NCBI GenBank assembly: GCA_963677015.1
Contig: OY781533.1
Span: forward strand, 558,001 to 622,000
Reading direction: 5' to 3'
DNA: 64,000 nucleotides
Source: G963556115 sp963677015
GTDB lineage: Bacteria > Planctomycetota > SZUA-567
The position numbers and the translations under genes are program-made. This document shows positions 1-8,262 of the stretch, piece after piece (position 1 is the stretch's first letter; each line of letters begins with the position of its first letter). Under the pieces are notes generated by a model. The model saw nothing but the letters and a program-made list of their open reading frames with translations. It had not been told where the DNA came from and did no database searches.

Positions 1-1076
1 TCCAGACCTGCCTCTTCACAGCGTTGGCGCTCGGCATAACCGCCAATCCCGACGCAAGAGCCGGCACTCATCTGCGATACTCCTATTTCAAGCAGTTCAC
101 GGCGGAATTCCGGGCTTTCACGGGTTGAAAGAATCAGACCGGTATATGGAACTGCCAGACGGATGATAGCAACCAGTTTTTTGAAATCTGCATCATTAAC
201 CAGATGCGGGAAGGTTTTCTGGTCGACTCCTTCGGCAGGGAGCAGGCGGGGGAAGGAGATAGTGTGTGGACCTACGCCGTGAACCGCCTCCATATGTTCG
301 GCATGCATCAGCAGGGCAACGGTTTCATAGCGGTGATCATAGAGACCGTAGAGTGGCCCTATCCCGACATCATCTATTCCGCCTTCTGCCATCGCTCTGT
401 CCATTGCTTCGGTGTGCCATTCATAATTCTGTTTCGGACCGGAATGAACGGAGATATAGGTCGGCTTATGGTAGGTTTCCTGAAACAGGATATAGGTGCC
501 GATTCCGGCATCTTTTAGTTTACGGTAATTCTCGCCGGTAGTAGCAGCGATATCCACATTTACACGTCTGATAGCACCATTGGCCAGTTTTTCATCGTAA
601 ATGGTCTTGATACATTCAAGGATGTATTCTATAGGACAGTTCTCGTCATCTTCCCCGGCTTCCAGCAGCAGCCGCTTATGTCCCAGTGCTTCGAGTGCCT
701 GAACCTCTTTACGCAGTTCTTCCTGTGACAACTGATGGCGCTGGATCTTATTTGAGTGTTTGTAACCGCAGTAGCGGCAATTATTGACACAGTAACTTGA
801 AAGGTACAAAGGAGCGAAGAGGACTATACGTTTCCCGTAGATGGTCTCTTTAACCTCTTTAGCGATAGTGTACAGTTCTTCAAGCAGCTCTTCATCTTTG
901 AGTTCGAGCAGAACCGCTGCTTCACGGTGGGTAAGCCCTTTGAATTTGCGGGCTTTACCGAGTATTTCACGGACATGTACTTTATCTGCCGCTGATTTTT
1001 TACCTTCACTCAGGGACTCAAGGACTTCACCGTCATCGATATATTCATTACTGTCTGCTGATTTTACGTTGTACAT
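1..1076 (-). CDS. hydG: [FeFe]-hydrogenase maturase HydG, 3' end cut by window edge
   Basis: Radical SAM tyrosine lyase that splits tyrosine to supply the CO and CN ligands of the [FeFe]-hydrogenase H-cluster. The reading frame starts at the ATG at 1074-1076 (reverse strand), preceded by an AGGAAG ribosome binding site, and runs off the window after about 358 codons. It carries the radical SAM cysteines in CVNNCRYCGYKHSNK and the HydG/ThiH-like stretch around LLLEAGEDDENCP. The family is about 470 residues long, so the C-terminal part that binds the second Fe-S cluster is outside the window. It lies 67 bp behind a small hydrogenase-system regulator and is probably cotranscribed with it. ThiH is the nearest alternative, but the motif set and the neighbour favour HydG. 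Confidence 0.93.
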   Translation of the reverse strand, partial: MYNVKSADSNEYIDDGEVLESLSEGKKSAADKVHVREILGKARKFKGLTHREAAVLLELKDEELLEELYTIAKEVKETIYGKRIVLFAPLYLSSYCVNNCRYCGYKHSNKIQRHQLSQEELRKEVQALEALGHKRLLLEAGEDDENCPIEYILECIKTIYDEKLANGAIRRVNVDIAATTGENYRKLKDAGIGTYILFQETYHKPTYISVHSGPKQNYEWHTEAMDRAMAEGGIDDVGIGPLYGLYDHRYETVALLMHAEHMEAVHGVGPHTISFPRLLPAEGVDQKTFPHLVNDADFKKLVAIIRLAVPYTGLILSTRESPEFRRELLEIGVSQMSAGSCVGIGGYAERQRCEEAGL

Positions 1077-1143
1077 ATTCTCTTCCTTTATAATTATATT
1101 GCCTTAATGTTAAGTTGTTGCTGGTTCTGTTTGGTCTGATTTT

Positions 1144-1407
1144 TTATTTGGTATCGTTATAATGATTTTTTGAGTATACGGCTTTGGCACTGATATTCGG
1201 TATCATGCCGAGTTTACCCGTGAGGGCGTTTATGGCATCGGCTGGGGCATCCATAACAATACTGATGATAGATAGACCGCGTTTGTGATGTGGTATTCCC
1301 ATTCGCCCGATAATAAAGCTGCTGTATTCGTGGAGCACTTTATTGAGCTGTTCAACAACAGTTGTGTCTTCAATTATAATACTCAGTGCGGCTATGCGGG
1401 TTTCCAT
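1144..1407 (-). CDS. TM1266-type [FeFe]-hydrogenase system regulator
   Basis: Small protein of 87 residues starting METRIAALSI, of the ACT-like/NikR-C-like family that regularly accompanies HydE, HydF and HydG genes and is annotated as an iron-only hydrogenase system putative regulator. The typical features are the N-terminal beta strand METRIAALSIII, the central GRMGIPHHKRGLSIISIV and the closing LTGKLGMIPNISAKAVYSK. A longer frame opens upstream at 1482, but that extension translates a terminator hairpin. The ATG at 1405-1407 has a GAAAGG ribosome binding site, so I use the short start. Family knowledge gives an association with hydrogenase expression or maturation; no biochemical function is proven by this sequence. 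Confidence 0.82.
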   Translation of the reverse strand: METRIAALSIIIEDTTVVEQLNKVLHEYSSFIIGRMGIPHHKRGLSIISIVMDAPADAINALTGKLGMIPNISAKAVYSKNHYNDTK

Positions 1408-1611
1408 TACCAACCTTTCATAAAAAAATCCCTGTACCGATAAAAGGTACAGGGATATATATAATACAGTATAACCCGGCATCGTGAGCCGGGAGGAGTA
1501 TTATTACATTCTCTATGCCTTCTTAATCGGGACGTACCCTTTTGAATCAGAACATTTAAGTAGTAATATTGTTTTTTAAGTAATGATCATATTAATGAAT
1601 CAATGCTTATA
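1408..1611 (-). promoter_or_regulatory. Structured leader of the hydrogenase-maturation operon, possible riboswitch or attenuator
   Basis: Between a plausible promoter and the regulator gene the transcript would carry about 200 nt of structured leader. Reading on the minus strand it contains the element GGGTACGTCCC (1529-1539), a two-tier stem-loop (ATAATAC/GTATTAT at 1504-1498 and 1467-1461, with CCCGGC/GCCGGG inside), and then an intrinsic terminator that ends just before the ribosome binding site. GGGTAC in the first element can pair with GTACCT of the terminator's 5' arm, which would make an antiterminator. I do not recognise it as a known riboswitch class. Confidence 0.55.
1422..1456 (-). 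terminator. Intrinsic terminator inside the hydrogenase-operon leader
   Basis: The minus strand shows an 11-bp perfect stem, ATCCCTGTACC with GGTACAGGGAT (1428-1438 and 1446-1456), a 7-nt loop and a run of seven T immediately after. It lies between promoter and ribosome binding site, so it would act as an attenuator rather than as an end-of-gene terminator. On the plus strand no T-run follows. Confidence 0.85.
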
Positions 1612-1617
1612 TTAAAA

Positions 1618-1645
1618 AGTATAGTTGAAAGTTCACCGACTACAA
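1618..1645 (-). promoter_or_regulatory. Candidate sigma-70-type promoter for the hydrogenase-maturation operon
   Basis: On the minus strand TTGTAG (1645-1640) and TATACT (1623-1618) are separated by 16 bp. Transcription would begin near 1611 and give the structured leader. The -35 match is modest. Confidence 0.4.
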
Positions 1646-1711
1646 GATGATTTTGAAAATATTAATTTTGTGAATGTAGTACAGACTTTTATTTATATGT
1701 ATGAATCAGGA

Positions 1712-1746
1712 AAAAAATAAGGCTGCAGAAGCGGGTTCTGCAGCCT
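1712..1746 (-). terminator. Terminator of the copper ATPase gene
   Basis: A 10-bp stem GGCTGCAGAA/TTCTGCAGCC with a 5-nt loop lies just after the copA stop codon and is followed on the minus strand by TTATTTTTTT, a classical intrinsic terminator. Confidence 0.9.
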
Positions 1747-1758
1747 GTGTGTGGTAAT

Positions 1759-1962
1759 TCAGTTGGTGGTATAACCTGCTTCGGTTACGGCTTTCTTAAC
1801 CTCTTCGATGTTCTCCTGCCCATCAGCAAAGTTTACCGTCAGTTCTTTTTTGTCAAGGTCAACCGCGGCACCTGTGACACCGGCTACTGCCCCGGCAGCT
1901 TTTTCTACAGCCATCTTACAGTGGTTACAGCTCATTCCTTCTACAGTAATTGTTGTTGTCAT
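1759..1962 (-). CDS. Possible internally started CopZ-like copper chaperone inside copA
   Basis: The last 67 codons of copA, starting MTTTITVEGMSCNHC, form a complete heavy-metal-associated domain of CopZ length. In front of this in-frame ATG the DNA reads ACTAAAGGAGAAGACTATG on the minus strand, a near-ideal ribosome binding site at correct spacing. In many bacteria copZ is a separate gene next to copA. Here the two are in one frame, so the cell could make both a fused pump and a free chaperone. Whether internal initiation occurs is inference. Confidence 0.55.
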   Translation of the reverse strand: MTTTITVEGMSCNHCKMAVEKAAGAVAGVTGAAVDLDKKELTVNFADGQENIEEVKKAVTEAGYTTN

Positions 1963-4233
1963 AGTCTTCTCCTTTAGTGGTGATTCAGCTTTAATGTCCG
2001 TTTGTGATATTGTATTTGCTTGAGGGTATTCCTGAAGCTTGAAGTTTTTCAGTCTGAGTGAATTGGTAACTACCGAGACTGAACTGAAGGCCATTGCGGC
2101 ACCGGCGATAATCGGATTGAGTAGACCTGACGCCGCAACCGGAATGCCGATTGAATTATAAAAGAAGGCCCAGAATAGATTCTGTCTGATCTTGGCCATG
2201 GTGCGGCGGGAGAGCTGAATAGCTGCCGCTATCTCACGCAGATCTCCGCGCATCAGGGTAATATCCGCTGATTCCATAGCAATATCAGAACCTTCGCCCA
2301 TGGCGATGCCGGTATCAGCGCTTGCCAGTGCCGGAGCGTCATTGACTCCGTCGCCCACCATTGCTACAACATGTCCGGCTTTCTGGAGACGTTTTACTTC
2401 TTCAGCCTTGCCTTCGGGGAGTATCTCCGCAATTACGTTGTTTATTCCGGCATTTGCGGCAATAGCATTGGCGGTACGTTTATTGTCGCCGGTAAGCATG
2501 TAGACTTCAAGCCCCATAGCCTGCAGCGTTGCAATACCGCTTCTGGAGGTATCCTTTATACTGTCGGCGATGGCAAGTAAGGCCAAGGCCTGGGTGGTGT
2601 CGGCAAGAATTACTACGGTATTGCCTGCCTCCTCGAGTTCGGTCTTTTTATTTAAAAGGATCGCGGTATCAATATTGTTCTCTTTCAGATAGCTTTCGGT
2701 CCCGATAAGATAGGTTTTATTGGCAATCTTTGCGCTAATGCCTTTGCCAGCAACTGAGGTGAAGTCTTCGATCTTCTGCAGTTCACAGTTCTGCTGCTTG
2801 GCCGCGTTTACTATAGCCCGAGCCAGAGGATGCTCTGAGCTGTTCTCCAGACTCGCGGCAAGTGTTAGAATTTCGGTGTCGCTTATAGCCGGAGTTATAT
2901 TATTCAGTGTTTCGATCTTCTGCAGTTCAGGGCGTCCCATAGTAATGGTTCCAGTCTTATCCAGCACGACAGCGGTGATCTTTCCGGCCTGTTGCAGAAC
3001 TTCGCCATTTTTTATAAGAATTCCGCGTTCGGCTCCGATACCGGTTCCTACCATAATAGCTGTAGGTGTAGCCAGTCCCAGTGAGCAGGGGCAGGCAATG
3101 ACCAGCACTGCGACTGCGGCGATTATGGCGGCAGAGAATGAGCCTGCAACCAGCCACCAGAGGCAGAAAGTAAGCAGGGCTATTCCCAGTACTACCGGTA
3201 TAAATATGGCTGCAACCCGGTCGGCAAGTTTTTGAATCGGTGCTTTGGAGCCCTGAGCTTCTTCGACAACTTTGATTATTCTTGACAGTACGGAGTCGCT
3301 GCCGACATGTTCAGCGCAAAATTTTACTGAGCCGTAACTATTGATAGTACCGCTGACAAGTTTATCGCCCTGAGCTTTTTCAACCGGCATGCTCTCGCCA
3401 GTAATGGTGCTCTCGTCAACTGCGGTGTTTCCCTCAGTAATGACACCGTCCACCGGAATTCTATCTCCCGGCTTTATATGTATAATATCACCAACGGCAA
3501 CATCATCTATGGGAATTTCACAGAGTTCACCGTTACGCTCAACGCTGGCGGTCTTGGGCTGCAATCCCATAAGTCGTTTAATGGCTTCAGAGGTTTTGCC
3601 TCTGGCATTGGCTTCGAGGTATTTGCCTAGTAGAACCAGAGTGATAATTATTGCGGAAGCTTCAAAGTACAGTCCTGAGCTTTTTATTCCCAGGTGTTCA
3701 GCGATAAACCCGTTGAAAATACTGAAAATATAGGCTGCAGAGGTTCCAAGAGCGACCAGCACATCCATACCGGGGCTGAGGGCTTTAAGGTTTTTCCAGG
3801 CGCCGCGGAAGAAACGCCAGCCGATCCAGAACTGAACCGGAGTTGCCAATATAAATTGAAGGTAGGGATTATGCAGGAACATAAGGAACTTCAGATGCAG
3901 CAGCCCTGCAAACATTGCCAGAAGCAGCGGTGCACTAAGTATGACCGCAACTGTCAGTCGTAGTTTTAATTCTTTGAGCTCACGTGCTTTCTGCTGTGAT
4001 TGTTCATCATCAAGGGTATTGCCGGCGACACTGGCGCTGTATCCGGCATCACTGACACTGCGGATAATATTTTCGATCTCCGCCTGTTCGGGATTGAGGC
4101 TGACGGTAGCTTTTTCAGTGGCTAAGTTTACACTTGCCATATCTACTCCGTCAACCTTTTTAATGGCTTTTTCCACGTGTGCAACACAAGCGGCGCAGGT
4201 CATACCCTGAATGTTTAATTGTACAATATCCAT
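1759..4233 (-). CDS. copA: Copper-exporting P1B-type ATPase with C-terminal CopZ-like domain
   Basis: Pumps Cu(I) out of the cytoplasm using ATP. The 824-residue protein has an N-terminal heavy-metal-associated domain (GMTCAAC, residues 10-16), the metal-site motif CPC at 381-383 in the membrane, the phosphorylation motif DKTGT with Asp425, and the hinge MVGDGVNDAP. The normal CopA fold ends at NSLRLKNFK; a 25-residue linker then leads into a second heavy-metal domain (residues 758-824, GMSCNHC) that looks like a free copper chaperone CopZ. The linker encodes a strong ribosome binding site and ATG, so the chaperone may also be made separately. The start at 4233 has GGAG upstream. A 7-bp inverted repeat (4258-4284) lies in the 5' region. 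Silver transport is also possible. Confidence 0.95.
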   Translation of the reverse strand: MDIVQLNIQGMTCAACVAHVEKAIKKVDGVDMASVNLATEKATVSLNPEQAEIENIIRSVSDAGYSASVAGNTLDDEQSQQKARELKELKLRLTVAVILSAPLLLAMFAGLLHLKFLMFLHNPYLQFILATPVQFWIGWRFFRGAWKNLKALSPGMDVLVALGTSAAYIFSIFNGFIAEHLGIKSSGLYFEASAIIITLVLLGKYLEANARGKTSEAIKRLMGLQPKTASVERNGELCEIPIDDVAVGDIIHIKPGDRIPVDGVITEGNTAVDESTITGESMPVEKAQGDKLVSGTINSYGSVKFCAEHVGSDSVLSRIIKVVEEAQGSKAPIQKLADRVAAIFIPVVLGIALLTFCLWWLVAGSFSAAIIAAVAVLVIACPCSLGLATPTAIMVGTGIGAERGILIKNGEVLQQAGKITAVVLDKTGTITMGRPELQKIETLNNITPAISDTEILTLAASLENSSEHPLARAIVNAAKQQNCELQKIEDFTSVAGKGISAKIANKTYLIGTESYLKENNIDTAILLNKKTELEEAGNTVVILADTTQALALLAIADSIKDTSRSGIATLQAMGLEVYMLTGDNKRTANAIAANAGINNVIAEILPEGKAEEVKRLQKAGHVVAMVGDGVNDAPALASADTGIAMGEGSDIAMESADITLMRGDLREIAAAIQLSRRTMAKIRQNLFWAFFYNSIGIPVAASGLLNPIIAGAAMAFSSVSVVTNSLRLKNFKLQEYPQANTISQTDIKAESPLKEKTMTTTITVEGMSCNHCKMAVEKAAGAVAGVTGAAVDLDKKELTVNFADGQENIEEVKKAVTEAGYTTN

Positions 4234-4257
4234 TGCTGCTCCATTCTATAATTAATT

Positions 4258-4284
4258 GAATGCCGGATCTCTTTATAGGCATTC
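4258..4284. promoter_or_regulatory. Inverted repeat upstream of copA
   Basis: GAATGCC (4258-4264) and GGCATTC (4278-4284) flank 13 bp, about 25 bp upstream of the copA start. It could be a copper-responsive operator or a leader hairpin. No CsoR or CueR gene is present nearby to support a choice. Confidence 0.3.
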
Positions 4285-4980
4285 GTGTAAACAATATATT
4301 TTGTTTTACATTATATTATATCGTATTTTATGAGAATATCCTGTAAAAAGAATTCTGAGCTCATAAAAAATTAATCAAGTATAACTATGTTTTAGTGGTT
4401 TAACTATAGGTGCGGTTTTTTGTAAGTTACTATTTTAGTGGCATTTGCAGTTGTGAATTTGTATGTAATAATTAGCACTTGAATATTGTAATTATTGTTT
4501 AATTTTTTTTAAAAATTTTGTTGGGGAGTAAGAGCTGAGGCAGTGTATTAGCAGAAGCAACAGTATTTCTGTGTGCAGTATTCATCGTATATTTTAGGTT
4601 TTAAGTACAAATTTGATTTGTTGTATCTTGTCTGCCAGAGATATGGCGGTGCTTAAAAACAATTTATTGCCGGTTGGGGTTATCTATTTTTAGAGACTGT
4701 AGTTTATCTTGAGTAACTATACGGTAATGGTTATTGTTAACTGCTAAATATATCATGTGATGTGGTGTAAGGGCAATATGATTTTAGTTTACTTGTTATT
4801 CGTGAATTAAGCAGTCGGTACAATCAGGGAAGGTGATTGTTTTTTTAATTAAGACTTAAAATAATCAAAGTGAAGTATAAAAAATAAGTATTACTGCCGC
4901 TTCTTTTTGGTGAAAAGCAGCTTTAGTATTTTAGGTATACGGATAAGTGAAAAAAGAAGTTCATATATTTTGTGTGTTCT
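4285..4980. other. Long AT-rich intergenic region, no gene seen
   Basis: Between copA (reading left) and the ABC operon (reading right) I see no convincing gene. A frame at 4891-5133 on the minus strand has no ribosome binding site, no recognisable motif and biased low-complexity composition. It most likely holds only divergent promoters and upstream regulatory DNA. Confidence 0.5.
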
Positions 4981-4984
4981 GGAA

Positions 4985-5064
4985 GTAGCGTGTACAATGT
5001 GTAGCGTGTCGTGTTCGAAATCTGGACACTGTGTTCGGAAAGTGTACAGACACTGGTGTACACT
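4985..5064. repeat. Cluster of short direct and inverted repeats upstream of the first ABC operon
   Basis: Contains GTAGCGTGT twice (4985-4993 and 5001-5009), the near-repeat GTGTTCGAA / GTGTTCGGAA, and a perfect inverted repeat AGTGTACA ... TGTACACT (5041-5048 and 5057-5064, 8-bp spacer). The cluster lies 360-440 bp upstream of the binding-protein gene and is locally GC-richer than its surroundings. Multiple binding sites for a regulator are the likeliest reading, but no partner regulator is identified. Confidence 0.45.
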
Positions 5065-5366
5065 CATGAGATATTTAGATCTGTGTTTTGTCCATAAAAT
5101 AAAATAATGCATCAAAATTATAACAATAACCACTTGATAACATGATAGTTGTGTATTTTTTGGGGAGTGTTTTATAAAACTGCAAATTTAAAATAATATA
5201 TCTGGTATGGGTTTTGTTTATAGTGAGAATGTGCTTAAACAAAATGTTGCTTAAAATTTAGGCAGTTAGTTTTATCTGTCTTATGCAGTTACATTTAATA
5301 TTGTGTGTGTAGTCTCTTCAAGTATTGATGAATACAAAAAATAATAATTTTAATAGTAATTTAGTG

Positions 5367-5385
5367 TAGAGTAAAAATTACTCTA
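5367..5385. promoter_or_regulatory. Inverted repeat just upstream of the ABC binding-protein gene
   Basis: TAGAGTAA (5367-5374) and TTACTCTA (5378-5385) form perfect 8-bp arms around AAA, about 42 bp before the start codon. The position suits an operator or a leader hairpin. Confidence 0.4.
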
Positions 5386-5427
5386 TTTGTTTGTTTGTAT
5401 ATTTCTATTTTTTGAAAGGTATGCGTG

Positions 5428-6390
5428 ATGAAGAATTTAGTATTAGCATTTGCTCTTTTCTTTGTATGTTTTTTCGTAACCAGCGATTTTGCCAAAGCTG
5501 CTGATGCTCCTAAAGTGGGTATCACTATTCAGTCACTTGAAAACAGCTACTGGGCTGGTGTTTTTGGTGAAGTTCAGAAACTGATGAAGGACAAAGGCTG
5601 GGATTATACTGTTCTTGGTTGTAAGGATAATTCAGCAACACAGATTCAGCAGATTGAAAATTTCATTACTAATGATGTTGATCTGATCATGGTACACCCA
5701 TCTGATCCAAATGCTCTTGAAGATTACCTCGCTTCTGCCCGTGAAGCTGGAATTAAGGTAATGTGCTGGGATGATAAGATGAAGAACACCGATGTAAACT
5801 GGGTTCTTGACAACACTAAGCTTGGCTATGCTATTGGTTTTGCTGCTGCTAAGTTTATCAATCAGCACTACTCAAAGGATAACGTTGCTGAAGTTGCTGT
5901 TATGAACTATCCTCAGACTCCTATCCTTCTTGAAAGAGAACAGGGTATTCTCTCAGCTCTTAAGGATAATGCAGCTGGTAAGTACAAGGTTGTTGCTCAG
6001 CAGCCTGCTATTGATGCAGCTACCGCTCTTTCTAACATGGAGTCAATCCTTCAGGCACACCCAAATGTTAAGATCGTATGTTCAATCGGTGCTGGTGGTG
6101 ATATCGGAGCCAACGAAGCTTTCATGACCAAGTACAATGGTAAGATTCCTGAAGATGTTGGTATTTTCTCTGCAGATGCTACTGAACAGCAGCTTGAAGC
6201 TATCGTTAACGGTGAAGCTTCTAGAGCAAGTGTTGGTTTTGAAGGTTCTAACAAGAAGACTGCGGCAGCTTGTGTTGACATCTACGCTAAGCTTCTAAAC
6301 GGTGATAAGTTCGCTGATAAAGATCAGTATCGTGTACTGCAGGTTATGAATGCTGATAATGCACCTGAATATCTTGCTGATTTCAAATAG
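5428..6390 (+). CDS. Periplasmic sugar/polyol-binding protein of an ABC importer
   Basis: Binds a sugar or sugar alcohol in the periplasm and delivers it to the permease encoded downstream. The 320-residue protein begins with a signal peptide (hydrophobic LVLAFALFFVCFFV, likely cleavage after AKA near residue 24) and has the type I periplasmic-binding fold of the RbsB family: VGITIQSLENSYWAG, repeated lobes, and the hinge region SIGAGGDIGANEAF. The ATG at 5428 has a GAAAGG site at good spacing; GTG at 5425 in the same frame is less likely. Codon use is strongly biased to common codons, as expected for an abundant binding protein. The ATPase and permease follow after a 339-bp gap, then a sugar-alcohol-type dehydrogenase. 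The ligand cannot be read from the sequence. Confidence 0.9.
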   Translation: MKNLVLAFALFFVCFFVTSDFAKAADAPKVGITIQSLENSYWAGVFGEVQKLMKDKGWDYTVLGCKDNSATQIQQIENFITNDVDLIMVHPSDPNALEDYLASAREAGIKVMCWDDKMKNTDVNWVLDNTKLGYAIGFAAAKFINQHYSKDNVAEVAVMNYPQTPILLEREQGILSALKDNAAGKYKVVAQQPAIDAATALSNMESILQAHPNVKIVCSIGAGGDIGANEAFMTKYNGKIPEDVGIFSADATEQQLEAIVNGEASRASVGFEGSNKKTAAACVDIYAKLLNGDKFADKDQYRVLQVMNADNAPEYLADFK

Positions 6391-6670
6391 TCAGAGAAGA
6401 GGTAAGAACACAGGGATGGTTGTATAACCGACCCAAGGCAGAGAGTAGTATTTCATCCAGTGTTTTGCAAACTCTTTGCCGGTTGTTCTGAAGCGGTTTT
6501 ATTAACGGTCTGTGCGGGCAGCATATTTTTGATTCATCTTGGGCAAGAATGGAATTATTAGTTTTTGCTGTCTGCATAGACGCTTTAAGGTGTTGTTTAA
6601 TCCAGCTTATTTTTTCTTAACAGCAAAAATAACATGAAGTGTGAATTATAAAAAAGCCTCTGAAAATTTA

Positions 6671-6710
6671 AAAGTAGCCGTTGCTACTCATTAAACCTTG
6701 CGGCTATTTT
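6671..6710 (+). promoter_or_regulatory. Intercistronic stem-loop before the ABC ATPase gene
   Basis: AAAGTAGCCG (6671-6680) pairs with CGGCTATTTT (6701-6710) over 10 bp, with one G-U pair and a 20-nt loop, ending 20 bp before the ATPase start. Stem-loops after binding-protein genes commonly protect the upstream message or lower expression of the membrane components. The rest of the 339-bp gap shows nothing else I recognise. Confidence 0.5.
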
Positions 6711-6729
6711 CAATTTAATGGAGAAAATA

Positions 6730-8262
6730 ATGGGTGAAGATTATGTCTTGCAGTTAAAAGAGATAAAAAAAGAATATCCTGGTGTAACTGCATTGAAAAA
6801 TGTTTCTCTTAATATCAAAGAAGGTGAAATTCTCGGACTGATAGGTGAGAATGGCGCCGGTAAATCAACTTTGATTAAGACGTGTTCCGGTGCGGTTATT
6901 CCTACCTCTGGTAAGATTATCATTAACGGTAAAGAGTTTACCGAGATGACACCGCAGTTGGCTCGTGAGAATGGTATTGCGATTATATATCAGGAATTTA
7001 ATAACGTGAGTCAGCTTTCAGCAGCAGAAAATCTGTTTCTTGGTAATCCTATACGCAAGGGCATTGTTGTTGATAAGAAAGCTATGGAAAGAGAAGCTGC
7101 AAAAGCTTTTAAACAATTGAATATAAAGATAAATCCTAAGGCGATGGTCGGTGATCTGACTGTGGGATATCAGCAGATGATTGAAATTGCCAAGGCGATA
7201 CAGCAGGATGCTAAAGTTTTAATTATGGATGAGCCATCTGCACCGCTGACAAGTGCGGAGGTTGAAAGTCTGTATGAAGTATGTGAGCTTATGAAGTCCA
7301 GAGGCGTTGCAATAATATATATCTCACATAGATTAGAGGAAGTGATGAAGCTGACCAATCGTATTGTTGTATTACGTGATGGTGAGTACATTACAACTCT
7401 TACTACATCTGAAACCAGTATAGATGAGATGGTGAAGCTTATGGTGGGACGTGAGCTTAAAGATGTTTATCCAAAGAGAAAGCCTTTCGATGAAAGTAAT
7501 GAAGTGGTCTTTGAGGCAAAAGGTGTGACCGGAAATGGTGATACCGATGTGAATATGAAGATTAAGAAAGGTGAAGTTCTGGGATTGGGCGGTCTTGTCG
7601 GTGCAGGAAGAACGGAATTTGCTCAGATGATATTTGGTGCAGTCCCAAAGACAAGCGGACAGTTTATTTTCAATGGTAAGGAGATTAACCCAAGATCACC
7701 ACGTGAGGCTATTGATTTAGGAATTGCCCTTGTTGCTGAAGATAGAAAAAGACATGGTGCACTGCTTGAAATTTCTATTAAGAATAATGTGAGCATGCCC
7801 ATTTATAAGCGAATTTCCACATTGTCGGTTATAGACAGTAAAAAGGAGAAGAAAATATCTGAAAGATACCGGAAGGATCTTTTGATAAAAACTCCTTCAA
7901 TCCAGCAGAAAGTTAAGAATTTGAGTGGTGGTAACCAGCAGAAGGTGATCCTTGGTAAGTGGCTGGCGGCAAATTCACAGCTTATTATATTGGATGAGCC
8001 GACAAGAGGTATTGATGTAGGTGCGAAATTTGAAATTTATAAATTAATAAATACTCTTGTTGATTTGGGTAAAACAGTACTGCTTATTTCATCGGAGATG
8101 GAAGAACTTATTGGCATGTCTGATAGAATAATGGTTTTTGCAGGTGGTCGTGTCAACGGGGAACTCAAACGTGATGATTTCGATCAGAATTTAATTATGA
8201 GAATGGCTGCGGATGTTGAAGACTTAGGAGGCGTTACAGATGAAGCAGAATATGTGGGTTAA
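6730..8262 (+). CDS. Sugar ABC importer ATP-binding protein, two fused ATPase domains
   Basis: Energises uptake by the RbsA/MglA-type importer. The 510-residue protein has two nucleotide-binding domains. The first has the Walker A motif GENGAGKS (residues 39-46), a weakened signature LTVGYQQM and Walker B VLIMDEPSAP. The second has the degenerate Walker A GLVGAGRTE normal for this family and a full signature LSGGNQQK followed by LIILDEPTRGIDVG. The start is set at the ATG at 6730, behind GGAGAAAATA, rather than the in-frame ATG at 6718 that overlaps the ribosome binding site. The permease gene overlaps its end by 23 bp. Confidence 0.95.
   Translation: MGEDYVLQLKEIKKEYPGVTALKNVSLNIKEGEILGLIGENGAGKSTLIKTCSGAVIPTSGKIIINGKEFTEMTPQLARENGIAIIYQEFNNVSQLSAAENLFLGNPIRKGIVVDKKAMEREAAKAFKQLNIKINPKAMVGDLTVGYQQMIEIAKAIQQDAKVLIMDEPSAPLTSAEVESLYEVCELMKSRGVAIIYISHRLEEVMKLTNRIVVLRDGEYITTLTTSETSIDEMVKLMVGRELKDVYPKRKPFDESNEVVFEAKGVTGNGDTDVNMKIKKGEVLGLGGLVGAGRTEFAQMIFGAVPKTSGQFIFNGKEINPRSPREAIDLGIALVAEDRKRHGALLEISIKNNVSMPIYKRISTLSVIDSKKEKKISERYRKDLLIKTPSIQQKVKNLSGGNQQKVILGKWLAANSQLIILDEPTRGIDVGAKFEIYKLINTLVDLGKTVLLISSEMEELIGMSDRIMVFAGGRVNGELKRDDFDQNLIMRMAADVEDLGGVTDEAEYVG

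Noticed and set aside
204..541. Two plus-strand frames of 104 and 91 codons
   Set aside because: They lie opposite the hydG coding sequence and have no ribosome binding site or family features.
1408..1482. Longer N-terminus for the hydrogenase regulator
   Set aside because: The extension translates a terminator hairpin; the internal ATG at 1407 has the ribosome binding site and gives the family's normal length.
2720..3235. 171-codon plus-strand frame
   Set aside because: It is the complement of the conserved CopA core; composition and lack of a start signal mark it as a shadow.
5010..5030. GTTCGAAATC resembling a tRNA T-arm
   Set aside because: No acceptor stem, anticodon arm or CCA end can be folded around it.
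4891..5133. 80-codon minus-strand frame in the 1.2-kb gap
   Set aside because: No ribosome binding site, no motif, and it overlaps the repeat cluster.
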